Of a DNA stretch of 28,796 bases, positions 17,392 through 27,600 are shown one piece after another; the first letter of the stretch is position 1, and each line of letters opens with the position of its first letter. Source of the DNA: Phocaeicola sp. (lineage in GTDB: Bacteria > Bacteroidota > Bacteroidia > Bacteroidales > Bacteroidaceae). The notes under the pieces were generated by a model that saw nothing but the letters and a program-made list of their open reading frames with translations, was not told the DNA's origin and did no database searches. The DNA is taken from assembly GCA_020026175.1 (NCBI GenBank), contig JAHHQV010000036.1, positions 1 through 28,796 on the forward strand, in the 5' to 3' direction. Position numbers and translations under genes: made by a program.

Positions 17392-17689
17392 ATATAAATA
17401 AACCTCATTATCCTTAAAAACATAGATAGTTATAATAAGCAAACTTATATGATAGTTGCATAAGTTTGCGGAGAATAGTGTGGATTTTTTCTACAATACA
17501 CATTGGGAAGATAAGTTCATAAGCTACAACATAAAAATGATATGTCGCTTATAATAAACAAATTATATAAGTAGAAATACTTCTTGCACATTATGGCATA
17601 AAAATTGCAATGAAAATCATACGCATATTGTACTAAACATAAAACAAAACACAATTATTAAAAAACCAATCTAGACTTAAAATTATCGT
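17392..17689 (+). promoter_or_regulatory. Upstream regulatory region of susC1 (no gene)
   Basis: The stretch has no plausible gene. It holds a perfect 10-bp inverted repeat (17439-17469), a second copy of the half-site ATAAGTT at 17511, ATAAGC at 17519 facing GCTTAT at 17547, and TTATGgCATAA at 17591-17601. I find no convincing TAnnTTTG box, so susC1 may use an activator-dependent or alternative promoter. Confidence 0.4.
17439..17469. repeat. 10-bp inverted repeat, putative operator of susC1
   Basis: GCAAACTTAT (17439-17448) and ATAAGTTTGC (17460-17469) are exact reverse complements 11 bp apart, so the half-sites are about two DNA turns apart (21 bp centre to centre). No T-run follows, so a protein-binding site is more likely than a terminator. 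Confidence 0.45.
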
Positions 17690-20600
17690 ATGAAAGAATT
17701 ACCAATTTTAAAGCCGTCTAAGAAAAGAAGTAGATTATTAGATGGAAATCTGGCATTTCTAGGCATTTCCTGTTTCTTTTTTATCGGAACAGCAAGTAAA
17801 GTTTATTCCATGCCTTTTTATCAGCAGCAAAATGATAGCCTTTCTGTATCATTGGTCAATGCTGATACCAAATCAAAGAAAGTGAGAGGTGTAGTGTTGG
17901 ACGGAACTGCTATTCCTGTTATAGGGGCAAACATCCTCATTAAGGGTACCAGTCTGGGTACTGTTACCGATATTGACGGAAATTTTGAATTAGATGTCAG
18001 TGAGGGGGATGTTCTTGTAGTATCATATATAGGTTTCTCTGAGAAGAATGTAAAAATAACCAGTCAGGATTATTACAAAATAGTTATAAAGGAGGATTCT
18101 GAAGCATTGGAGGAGGTTGTAGTTGTAGGATATGGTACACAGAAAAAACTGAACCTTACGGGAGCTGTAACGGCTGTTTCGGGTTCCGAACTTACAAGAA
18201 GACCTGTCGTAAATACTGCAACAATGCTTCAAGGGCAGATTCCAGGACTTCGTGTTAATCAGGGAAGCGGACAGCCGGGAAGTGAAGGGGCTTCATTCCG
18301 TATTCGTGGACAAGGAACATTCTCGGGTGCAGGTTCCGATCCTTTAGTACTTATCAATGGTGTAGAGGGAAGTATCACCAATCTTGACCCTAGTATGATA
18401 GAAAGTGTATCAGTATTGAAAGATGCTGCTTCTGCCTCAATATATGGAGCACGTGCGGCCAATGGAGTAATACTGGTTACTACAAAGCAAGGTGCTGGCG
18501 ATGGTGACAATAAGGCTCATATAGCATATCATGGAAATATAGCATTATATACTCCTACAAATATGTATGATATTGTAACCAATTCTGTAGAGTATATGCA
18601 ATTGGCTAATATGGCCAAGAAGAATTCTGGAACTACAGGTTTCTATACCGAAGAAATGATTGATTCATATCGAAACGGAAATGGTTCTGTACAGTATCCT
18701 AATTTCGATTGGCTGGATTATATGTTCAATACAGCTACAGTACAAAATCACAACTTGTCTATAGCTGGGAATGCAGGAAAAGAAAAAAAAACAACATACA
18801 ATATTGCATTGAACTTCGTTGATCAGCCTGGTACGATGAAGGGATTTACATACAAGAAATACAATGCTACAGTAGACCTTACATCAGACATTACTAATTT
18901 TATAAAAGTAGGAACATATACCAGTATGATGTATGGTGATAAGGAAGAACCACGACAGGGGCAGAATGATAGTTTCCTTTCTACATTGTCGCAAGCTCCT
19001 ACATATATGCCGTGGCTTCCAGACGATGGTACTGGAGTAAGACGATGGACAAGTTCTGCATACGAATTTGAACCGCATAATAAGAATATGCCTGCCATAT
19101 TGGGAGAAAATGCTTTGAAAAGATACCAGAATTATGATATCAATGCTCAGATATGGATGGATATAACTCTTGCTAAAGGGTTACATTGGTATACTAAGGG
19201 AGCTGCAAGATTGCAGGCTTTGAGAACAAAAGACTGGCAGGGTGGAGCAACACCTGTCTACAATTATCATACTGGAGAAGTGACCGGCGAATTGGATAAA
19301 GGAGGACTTGGACTCACTGTGGAAGATTCAAAAAGATTCTATTCCAATCTGTACACTTATTTGAAATACGATGTGTCAACTTCCAATAAATCTCATAATT
19401 TCAGTTTAATGGCAGGATATAGCCAGGAATATGAAAAATTTGAGAATCTGAATGGATACCGTAAGGATTTTGCTTTCGACCTTCCTGTGCTCGATGCAGG
19501 GTCTACTAACGACTGGAGCAATGCAGGAAAGGAAGAAGAATGGTCGTTGATGTCGTTGTTCGGACGTTTCAATTATTCTTTTAAAGACAAATACTTGTTT
19601 GAGGCAAACGTGAGATACGACGGAACATCCAGAATTTCAGCGGATAACAGATGGGGAGTTTTTCCTTCGTTCTCGGCAGGATGGCGTATCACAGAAGAAA
19701 ACTTTGTCAAGAAGATGAATCTCAAATGGCTGAACAACCTTAAGCTAAGAGGTTCATGGGGACAATTGGGTAACCAGAATATAGGTCTTTACCCTTATCA
19801 GGCTATGATTTCTCATGTCTCAGATTATCCTTTTGATAAAACAAATGTGACTATGGGCTATCAGCAGGTAGCATATGCCAACAGAAATATAAAATGGGAA
19901 ACTACGACTATTACAGATTTTGGAGCTGACCTTACACTTTTCGGTAATCTGAATATTACTTTCGACTGGTATAATAAACTCACCACAGATATATTAAGAC
20001 TGTCACAGGTTTCCGGACTTTTAGGATTGGAAGCTCCTACCATAAACAGTGGAGAGGTACAAAATAGAGGTATAGAATTCTCGATGAATTATTCCAATAA
20101 CATAATCGGAGGTTTTTTCGATGGATTACGCTATAATATAGGTGGATATGTAGACCGTACACGTAATAAGCTTGTTACATTTGGTGCCGAAGAAATAGGA
20201 GGAAACACAATCCTTAGAGAAGGACTTCCTTATGGTGAATATTATATGTTGGAATGTATAGGAGTATTTGCCGACCAGAATGAAGTAAACTCTTCTCCAA
20301 AACAGTTTAACGATAATACAATGCCTGGCGACCTTAAATACAAAGACCAGAATAATGATGGAATAATAGACAATTCGGATAGAATTCCAATGAGTGGAAA
20401 ATTCCCTTCTTTCGAGTATGGGGTAACAGCAAGTGCATATTGGAAAGGATTTGATTTGTCATTGATAGGACAAGGAGTAGCAGACAAGAAGTATTTTACT
20501 ACAGGATGGGGCGTACAGCCTTTCAGACAGGGTTCTGCTCCTACAAAAGAATATATCGAAGGTATGTGGACAGAAGATAATCCAAACAATGCCAAACACC

Positions 20601-20890
20601 CTAAACTATATTGGGATGATATGGGAGGAAGTAAAAATATGAGGGCAAACACATATTTCCTCAGAAACGCATCCTTCTTCCGTCTGAAGAATATTACATT
20701 GGGATATACATTGCCCAAAAATATAACAGAAAAGATTAAAATGTCGAGAGTACGAGTATATTTCTCTGGTGATAATCTGTTGACTTTCACTAAATATACA
20801 GGATTGGACCCTGAACGTGGCGGGGATGGAACAGATGCTCAATACCCTCAAAACAAAATATACTCTTTTGGACTTAATGTAGAATTTTAA
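17690..20890 (+). CDS. SusC/RagA-type TonB-dependent outer-membrane transporter
   Basis: The 1066-residue barrel imports a glycan or other large nutrient with its SusD lid. The N-terminus has an unusually long basic stretch (KPSKKRSR) before the hydrophobic signal core at about 20-36. A carboxypeptidase-regulatory-like domain spans about 66-135 (GVVLDGTAIPVIGANILIKG, then TDIDGNF). EEVVVVGYGTQ (141-151) leads into the plug domain with SVLKDAASASIYGARAANG. The barrel ends in the SusC-typical YSFGLNVEF with a terminal Phe. susD1 follows after 11 bp. No sigma/anti-sigma domain extension or regulator is linked, and no degradative enzyme is present, so the substrate is unknown. Confidence 0.95.
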   Translation: MKELPILKPSKKRSRLLDGNLAFLGISCFFFIGTASKVYSMPFYQQQNDSLSVSLVNADTKSKKVRGVVLDGTAIPVIGANILIKGTSLGTVTDIDGNFELDVSEGDVLVVSYIGFSEKNVKITSQDYYKIVIKEDSEALEEVVVVGYGTQKKLNLTGAVTAVSGSELTRRPVVNTATMLQGQIPGLRVNQGSGQPGSEGASFRIRGQGTFSGAGSDPLVLINGVEGSITNLDPSMIESVSVLKDAASASIYGARAANGVILVTTKQGAGDGDNKAHIAYHGNIALYTPTNMYDIVTNSVEYMQLANMAKKNSGTTGFYTEEMIDSYRNGNGSVQYPNFDWLDYMFNTATVQNHNLSIAGNAGKEKKTTYNIALNFVDQPGTMKGFTYKKYNATVDLTSDITNFIKVGTYTSMMYGDKEEPRQGQNDSFLSTLSQAPTYMPWLPDDGTGVRRWTSSAYEFEPHNKNMPAILGENALKRYQNYDINAQIWMDITLAKGLHWYTKGAARLQALRTKDWQGGATPVYNYHTGEVTGELDKGGLGLTVEDSKRFYSNLYTYLKYDVSTSNKSHNFSLMAGYSQEYEKFENLNGYRKDFAFDLPVLDAGSTNDWSNAGKEEEWSLMSLFGRFNYSFKDKYLFEANVRYDGTSRISADNRWGVFPSFSAGWRITEENFVKKMNLKWLNNLKLRGSWGQLGNQNIGLYPYQAMISHVSDYPFDKTNVTMGYQQVAYANRNIKWETTTITDFGADLTLFGNLNITFDWYNKLTTDILRLSQVSGLLGLEAPTINSGEVQNRGIEFSMNYSNNIIGGFFDGLRYNIGGYVDRTRNKLVTFGAEEIGGNTILREGLPYGEYYMLECIGVFADQNEVNSSPKQFNDNTMPGDLKYKDQNNDGIIDNSDRIPMSGKFPSFEYGVTASAYWKGFDLSLIGQGVADKKYFTTGWGVQPFRQGSAPTKEYIEGMWTEDNPNNAKHPKLYWDDMGGSKNMRANTYFLRNASFFRLKNITLGYTLPKNITEKIKMSRVRVYFSGDNLLTFTKYTGLDPERGGDGTDAQYPQNKIYSFGLNVEF

Positions 20891-20901
20891 AACATTGACA
20901 C

Positions 20902-22515
20902 ATGAAAAATAAACTATATTTACTGGCAGGACTGACAATATTGATGGGGTTTACCTCTTGTGAAGATTTCTTGCAGAAAGACCCTTTAAGTTCTCCTTCA
21001 CAGTCAGTATTCTGGCAAAAGAAAAGCGATTTTGATTCGGCACTTGCAGGATGCTATTCCATATTCTATTCTGTACCTGGAGAAATGTCGCAGACAATAG
21101 CCTGCTTTGATAATCTTACAGACAATTCTATCTGCCAGCATGATGAAGAGACTTATGGAAAGTCGAAGACCATTGCATTAGGCGATTTAACCCCAAATAC
21201 TTCCGGGTTTGTTACAAATATGTATGCTCATTGTTATCAAGGTATAGCCAGAGTGCAGATACTGCTCGAAAATCTAGAAAAATATTCGGGAACAGACATG
21301 AGCGATTCCGACCGCAAATTTATAGTAGCACAGTGTAAGGCACTAAGAGGATATTTCTATTCGTGGCTATACTTGTGCTATAAAGAAGTTCCTCTGGTTA
21401 CAGAAGTGCTTAATACCGACAATATGTATCGCGAGAAATCTTCACGCCCTGAATTATACCAGCAGATAATGAAAGATTATGATGAGGCTATTGACCAGCT
21501 TCCCGACAAGTTATATTCGGATGAAGAAACAAGTGGAAGATTTACTGTCTCTACCGTAAAAGCTCTTAAAGCAAGAATATTGTTGAACGATGCTTATGAC
21601 GAAAAGGGCAATGCTACGGATAAGGAAAAACTGAAAGAAGTAGTTTCCTTGTTAGAGTCAATTTCAGGATACTCTTTGGCAAAATCGATGCGTGACAATT
21701 TTATAAGAGACAATCAGCTGACATCACCGGAGATAATGTTCTCTGTAAGATACCTCAAGCCAAACATTCTTAACAGTATAGATTTGTATTACGGAAGTTG
21801 GGGTACTAATATGGTTTCCAGAAATCTGGTAGACGAGTTTGAATGTACAGACGGACAGAAATGGGGCGAATCACCGCTCACAGAAAAGATAAACGAAGAA
21901 TTACTGTTGCAGGGAAGCACTCCTGAAGCAACAGAAGAGAGAGCAAAGCTGTTCAAGAATAGAGACCCAAGGCTTGTTCAGACTATCACTCACAGCGATA
22001 AGCTGATTTTCCCAGATGCAGGTTTTGAAAATGTTTCACAAACATCCAGTACTCAGACAGATTTTGGCATGGTAAAATTAGTGCAGCCTACAAAAGAACT
22101 GATAGGGTATTCTACTATTTCCGATCAGGATGTAATAATTCTTAGATATGCAGAGGTTCTGTTGATGATAGCCGAAGCAGAAAACGAACTTAATGGACCG
22201 ACCCAGAAAGTATATAATGCAGTAAATGCCGTGAGAAAACGTTCGCAGATGCCTGAATTGCCTAAAGGATTGTCACAGGATGATATGAGAGAACGCATAC
22301 GTCATGAGTGGAGAGTAGAGTTTGCTTTCGAAGGACACCGTTACTTCCAGTTGAAAAGATGGAAGCTTATGGAAAAACTGGTGAATGGTCTTGTAGACCC
22401 GGCGTTGCCTACATACAAGAAAGTATTCAAGCCTGAATTTTATTATTGGCCTATTCCCCAAGGAGAAATAGACAAAGCCAACGGAGTTCTTACTCAAGAT
22501 CCCAATTATCTATAA
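20902..22515 (+). CDS. SusD/RagB-type surface lipoprotein
   Basis: The 537-residue surface lipoprotein captures substrate and closes over the partner SusC barrel. GFTSC gives lipidated Cys20, followed by EDFLQKDPLSS, the normal start of mature SusD proteins. The TPR-like N-terminal half carries AQCKALRGYFYSWL...KEVPLVTEV (143-169). The C-terminal SusD domain has RHEWRVEFAFEGHRYFQLKRW. Length is in the usual 480-600 range. It is 11 bp after susC1; its last codons and stop are part of a 32-bp inverted repeat shared with the opposing susD2 unit. Confidence 0.95.
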   Translation: MKNKLYLLAGLTILMGFTSCEDFLQKDPLSSPSQSVFWQKKSDFDSALAGCYSIFYSVPGEMSQTIACFDNLTDNSICQHDEETYGKSKTIALGDLTPNTSGFVTNMYAHCYQGIARVQILLENLEKYSGTDMSDSDRKFIVAQCKALRGYFYSWLYLCYKEVPLVTEVLNTDNMYREKSSRPELYQQIMKDYDEAIDQLPDKLYSDEETSGRFTVSTVKALKARILLNDAYDEKGNATDKEKLKEVVSLLESISGYSLAKSMRDNFIRDNQLTSPEIMFSVRYLKPNILNSIDLYYGSWGTNMVSRNLVDEFECTDGQKWGESPLTEKINEELLLQGSTPEATEERAKLFKNRDPRLVQTITHSDKLIFPDAGFENVSQTSSTQTDFGMVKLVQPTKELIGYSTISDQDVIILRYAEVLLMIAEAENELNGPTQKVYNAVNAVRKRSQMPELPKGLSQDDMRERIRHEWRVEFAFEGHRYFQLKRWKLMEKLVNGLVDPALPTYKKVFKPEFYYWPIPQGEIDKANGVLTQDPNYL

Positions 22516-22572
22516 AACAAAAGAAGAGCCGCTTTACGAAAAAGCGGCTCTTCTTTTGTTTTATAGATAATT
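22504..22572. terminator. 32-bp perfect inverted repeat, shared terminator of the two SusCD units
   Basis: Arms 22504-22535 and 22541-22572 are exact reverse complements with a 5-nt loop (ACGAA). The stem has a GC core (GAGCCGCTTT) and AT-rich flanks, so each strand has a T-rich tract after the core. The left arm includes the last codons and stop of susD1; the right arm ends 6 bp from the susD2 stop. Confidence 0.9.
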
Positions 22573-22578
22573 CTTCTA

Positions 22579-24591
22579 TTATTCAATTGCAGAATCACCA
22601 ATCTTATTTGGCCAGTAAGGATTCTGGTAAATTACAGAATTCTCGATACTGCCATCAGGTGAAAGCAATTCTATCTGGCGGATAGGCACTGGTGAAAGAT
22701 AATTAGCTTTAGACCATGTATATCCATTGTATAGCTCGTTGTTTGTCTTGTTTATTGACATAGGACGGAAATACTTTGACAAATCCTTGCTGGATACATT
22801 AGCTTTAGAACTACCATCAGAAATAAGTTCAATTACAGTTCCGTTTTCATCCTTGTTTGCATATTCATAAATCTTGTCCCAGAAGTTACAACCCTCAGGT
22901 ATAAACTTGGTGTCAATCATCTTGTCGAAACTTCTCCAGCGAATCAGGTCATCCCAACGCATGTCTTCTCCAATAAACTCACAACGTCTTTCACGTCTGA
23001 TATTGAATAAAGTCTTGTCTATTAAATTGTTTCCTGAATATTTGGCAAAATCTGTTTCTTTTGTCAAGTCAGTAAACTGAATTGTCTGATTATAGTCTTC
23101 ATTAACCTTTGCACGTTTACGTATCGCTTTCCAATACTTGTCGGCTTTAGTATCTATCTTATTGTTTAGCATATAAGATGCTTCAATATAGTTAAGATAA
23201 GCTTCGGCAGCTCTGTAAAGTATACATCCGGTAAACGATTCTGCTTTACCCCAAACATTCTGAACAGGGTCAAAGCTTGCATATTTTCTCAATCTATAGC
23301 AAGTACGGTCTCTCATTTCACCTCTACCTGCTGCAGGATGAGGGACAAACTTCTTTATCATATCTATAGATTCGCTTGAAATATTAGGAAGTCTGTTGCT
23401 TTCAGAGAAAACGAACAATTGCAAACGTCCGTCGCGGTTCTTCTTCACATCATCCAAAGTTACATCTCCCATATAAGGATTTTCATTAGATGCGGCATAC
23501 CAAGGTCTTCCGTCTTCCATAAGGAAACTTTCTATATATGTTTTCAGCAATCCGTTGTTACCCCCCGACTGAACCCAAGCAGGTGTTCCGTGTGTAATGG
23601 TAAAATCTGAATTCTTTGCGTAGCTTCTCCACATCAAAACTTCTTTGTTTTTACTCAAGTCTACTTGTGCAAACATATCAAAATATGGATTCGATGTAGT
23701 TAATTGTCCTGCTTCTGGATCAATATTACCTGTATTCTCAGTAAGCTCTATTTTATCTGCCACTTTTTCGGCTGCTTCCATAGCTTCTTTCAAGAAGAAT
23801 TTTACTTCCTCGTCCACATTTATCTGGAAGTCAGGGTGAATGGCTTTACCAGGCCAGTTGGCATCTCCAGGTACGCGTCCGGTTCCCTGATGGTATTTTT
23901 CGAAAGTGGCTTCATAAAGTGCAACTCTTGATTTCAGAAGATAGGCAGTCTCTTTATTGATTCTGTTATTTGCACCGAATCCCTGACCATAAAGATTTTC
24001 AATAGCTTTATCCAATTCTTCAAGAATAAATCTTGCCACCTTATTACGAGGTTGTCTTTTACTCTTTTCAATCAATACAGCTGAATCATCTGGCAAAACT
24101 TCAGTAATAATAGGATAGTCTCCAAACGTTTTCAGATAGTTGAAATAAGTCAAGGCACGCAAGAAATGCATTTCGCCTATATAGTGCAAGATATTTTCTT
24201 TTTTCCCAGATACCAAATTCTGTTCGAAACGTGGAAGAGCTTCTGCAAAAAAGTAGTTGATAGATCTTATAGTACCAAAATTCCAACCGCCTCCATCTGC
24301 AGGAACCTTCCATTGTCCTTTTACAAAGTAACCTGTATTTGCCATTCCTGTAATGGCATTATCTGTATTACTGTCTCCATTGCCTATACCCATACCAAAT
24401 CCTCCATGAGTAGGGAATAAGCCCTGATAGTGGGAAATGGCATATGCAGCAAAATGGTCTTCTGTCTGAAAATATTCTTTAGGTGTAACAGAAGAAAGAG
24501 GTTTTCTGTCAAGGAAATCTTCGCACGAACTTCCTAATATAGAAAATCCTGTAACCAAACAGAGTTGTAATAATATATTTTTTGTTTTCAT
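22579..24591 (-). CDS. SusD/RagB-type surface lipoprotein, long form
   Basis: The 670-residue protein is a SusD family member. GSSC places the lipidated Cys at residue 23, followed by EDFLDRKPLSS. The N-terminal domain has GEMHFLRALTYFNYLKTFGD (139-158) and YPIITEV. Toward the C-terminus RRERRCEFIGEDMRWDDLIRW is the conserved SusD tail motif. It is about 100-130 residues longer than most SusD proteins, and much longer than the neighbouring one, so the pairs are not a recent duplication. It lies 10 bp downstream of susC2. Substrate unknown. Confidence 0.94.
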   Translation of the reverse strand: MKTKNILLQLCLVTGFSILGSSCEDFLDRKPLSSVTPKEYFQTEDHFAAYAISHYQGLFPTHGGFGMGIGNGDSNTDNAITGMANTGYFVKGQWKVPADGGGWNFGTIRSINYFFAEALPRFEQNLVSGKKENILHYIGEMHFLRALTYFNYLKTFGDYPIITEVLPDDSAVLIEKSKRQPRNKVARFILEELDKAIENLYGQGFGANNRINKETAYLLKSRVALYEATFEKYHQGTGRVPGDANWPGKAIHPDFQINVDEEVKFFLKEAMEAAEKVADKIELTENTGNIDPEAGQLTTSNPYFDMFAQVDLSKNKEVLMWRSYAKNSDFTITHGTPAWVQSGGNNGLLKTYIESFLMEDGRPWYAASNENPYMGDVTLDDVKKNRDGRLQLFVFSESNRLPNISSESIDMIKKFVPHPAAGRGEMRDRTCYRLRKYASFDPVQNVWGKAESFTGCILYRAAEAYLNYIEASYMLNNKIDTKADKYWKAIRKRAKVNEDYNQTIQFTDLTKETDFAKYSGNNLIDKTLFNIRRERRCEFIGEDMRWDDLIRWRSFDKMIDTKFIPEGCNFWDKIYEYANKDENGTVIELISDGSSKANVSSKDLSKYFRPMSINKTNNELYNGYTWSKANYLSPVPIRQIELLSPDGSIENSVIYQNPYWPNKIGDSAIE

Positions 24592-24601
24592 GAGTTTAAA
24601 A

Positions 24602-27600
24602 TTAGAAGTTTACATTTACACCGAAAGAAATTACACGCTGTAGTGGATAGAGTTTTCCAGAACCTGTTCCAGCCATGTCGTCTGTAGCCTCAGGATCGAA
24701 TATCTTAGATAGTCCGCTGAATGTAAGTAGGTTGTCACCTGATACATAGAAACGTACCGAAGACATTCCTGCTTTTGAAGTTAAAGCTGAAGGAAGTGTA
24801 TATCCCAACTGGATATTCTTCATACGCATATAAGCTCCATTCTGCAAATATCTGGTCTGAACATTTGTATTCTTTCCACCATTAAATGCTACGCGAGGAT
24901 AATAAGCATTTGTATTTGCTCCTAATGGGTCTCCTTCAGGACGCCAGAAGTCCCAATGTTCAACGAATCCGGCAGATTGCCATTCATTTCCTGCTCCTGT
25001 TGCACCCCAGAAATAGTTACCGCTTAGCCACAAGTCGCGTTTTGCCACTCCTTGGAAGAAAACTCTGAAGTCAAATCCTTTGTATGCAGCATCCAATGTT
25101 ATACCGAACTTGTAGCGTGGAGTGCTGTTACCTATTCTTTGATAGTCACCGCTGTCACCAGCCTTATTAGAGCCTGAGTCAATTCTTTTGTTTCCATCTA
25201 AGTCTGCATACATGATGTCACCTGCACCCCAGTTAGAACCTAAAGCAGACTGGTCTACTTTTGCAAGGTGTGCATCCATCTCTTCCTGTGTTTGTGCTAT
25301 TCCGATAGTCTTGTAACCCCATATTTCATTTAGCATACGTCCTTTGTAGTAACGTGACAGTGTTTTGTCTTCATTAGGGTATTTCAATATTTTCTGACGG
25401 TCGTCTGCAAGGTTTACAGAAACTCCATAGTTAAATTCGCCTATTCTGTCTCTCCATCCCAACTGCAATTCGAATCCGTAAGATTTCATGTCACAGTTAT
25501 TTATTTTAGGTACTCCAGTTCCCAAAGTAGAAGGCAATTCAGGAGCAGGACCAATCATATCATAAGTGAAACGTGTAAAATAGTCAAACGAACCTGTTAA
25601 ACGGTTGTTGAAGAACGACCAGTCTACACCAACATCCCATGTCTCAATAGTTTCCCATGTCTTCTTTGTGCTGATAATTCCAGGCATAGAAGCAAAGTTA
25701 GGGCGTACTCCGTTTACCAGCCATCCATAGTTTACCCCTACAGGCATTGACTGATAGAAAGGATACCATGAGTCGTTGGTATTTGTATTACCCAACTGTC
25801 CCCATGATGCTCTTATCTTAAGACTTCCCAAATTTATTTTTTCTGCTATAGGAGTAAAGAATTCTTCTTGTGCAAGGTTCCATCCAGCCGAGAATGAAGG
25901 GAAGAATCCCCAACGCTTGTCACCTACGAAACGAGAAGAACCGTCATAACGTCCGTTGGCTTCAAACATATATCTGTCTTTGTAGCTCCAGTTTACACGT
26001 GCAAAGAAACCTGCTACAGAGGTATGGTTATACGCTCCGAATGCATTGGCTTCACCTGTTGCAGTATCCAAAGTAGGAATTGTTGGAGTTATCAATGTGT
26101 TTTTATTGGCGTTTATACTTCTTGTCTTATATAGTTCGGCATTGAAACCTGCCATCACCTTGAAGTAATGTCCGCTCTTGAATGTTTTCGAATAATCAGA
26201 GTAAATGTTTGTAGTGTAGTAGTTTTCTTTCCATGAATATTCGTCTACTCTTGATGCCCCCGGAGCATATGTTCCATAGCCCATATCCCATTCTATAGGG
26301 AATGGTTCGCCTTTTACATCATATGCATATGTAGGCAATACTGCCCAGTGCTGGTATTGTGTAGTAGTACGTAAGCTACCTTCGATGTTGATGTGCCAAT
26401 CTTTTAAAGGTTCGAATACAAATGCTATCTGGTTTGTATTGAAATCTTTCTGACTGTTCTGTTTTCCACCATTTTCCATCTGCTCTATACCACCTTCTTC
26501 CATAGGGTTTCCGTTTGGATCGTATGCAGGAAGGTTAGGCCATCTTCTAGGAAGGTTATGGAAGAAGTGACCTGTCAGATAAGTTGGACGAGAGAAGTCT
26601 TCGCGTGTCCATTTGGTAGAATAAGTCATCTTGAACCAGTCTGTGATTTCGGCAGTAAGCTTTCCGTTCAATGTATATCTTTGAAATTCATCTTTCCCAT
26701 GACGGATAAGACCATTTTGGTTCAGGAAGCTTCCGCTAACCAGATATTGGATCTTTTCACTACCGCCGTTTATGCTGATATTATGTTCATGAGAAGGTGC
26801 CCAGTCTTTATAGAATTCCTTGTACCAATCTGTATTACCGTTTGATGTTTTCCATTTACTCCATCTTCCAGAACTGTCTGGAATAGTTGTCTCTTTGAAT
26901 GATCCATCTTGATAGCCTTTAATACGTTCCATTACTTCGTCAGTAAAGACAGGTGTACCTCCCGAGTTGGCAGCAGCACGGTTAAAGTATTGGGCAAATG
27001 TATAAGAATCCATCATTTCAGGTATGGCGATGGCATTGTTGAAACGCACGTTTCCCGAATAGTTAATTTTTGCTTTACCGCTTTTACCGCTTTTTGTTGT
27101 TACGAGAATAACACCGAATGATGCTCTAGCTCCGTAGATAGAAGCTGATGCAGCGTCTTTTAATACAGAAACAGATTCAATATCGTTAGGGTTTACTGTA
27201 TTTAGTTCTCCTTCGATTCCATCAATAAGTACAAGTGGAGATGAGCCTGAACCGTCACCGATAGTACCAGTACCACGTATGTTGATGTTCATTCTTCCGT
27301 CCAATGAGCCACCGGTATTGTTTACGTTTACGTTAAGTCCTGGTATAACACCTTGTAGGGCCTGAGATACGTTTTGTACAGGACGTGCTTGAAGAACTTC
27401 AGAATCTACCATTCCGACAGCACCTGTAACATTAACTTTTTTCTGTGTACCATAACCTACAACTACAACTTCATCCAGTAATTCCGAATCTTCTTTTAAT
27501 GTAACTTCCAATGGAGAACCGTCCCATTGAACCTCATAGGTCTTAAAGCCTACAAAAGAAATCTGAATAATGTCACCTTTTTTGGCATTGCTTAGAGAAA

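Noticed and set aside
20242..20790. 182-codon leftward open frame opposite susC1
   Set aside because: Antisense to the conserved barrel end of susC1; no domain recognisable.
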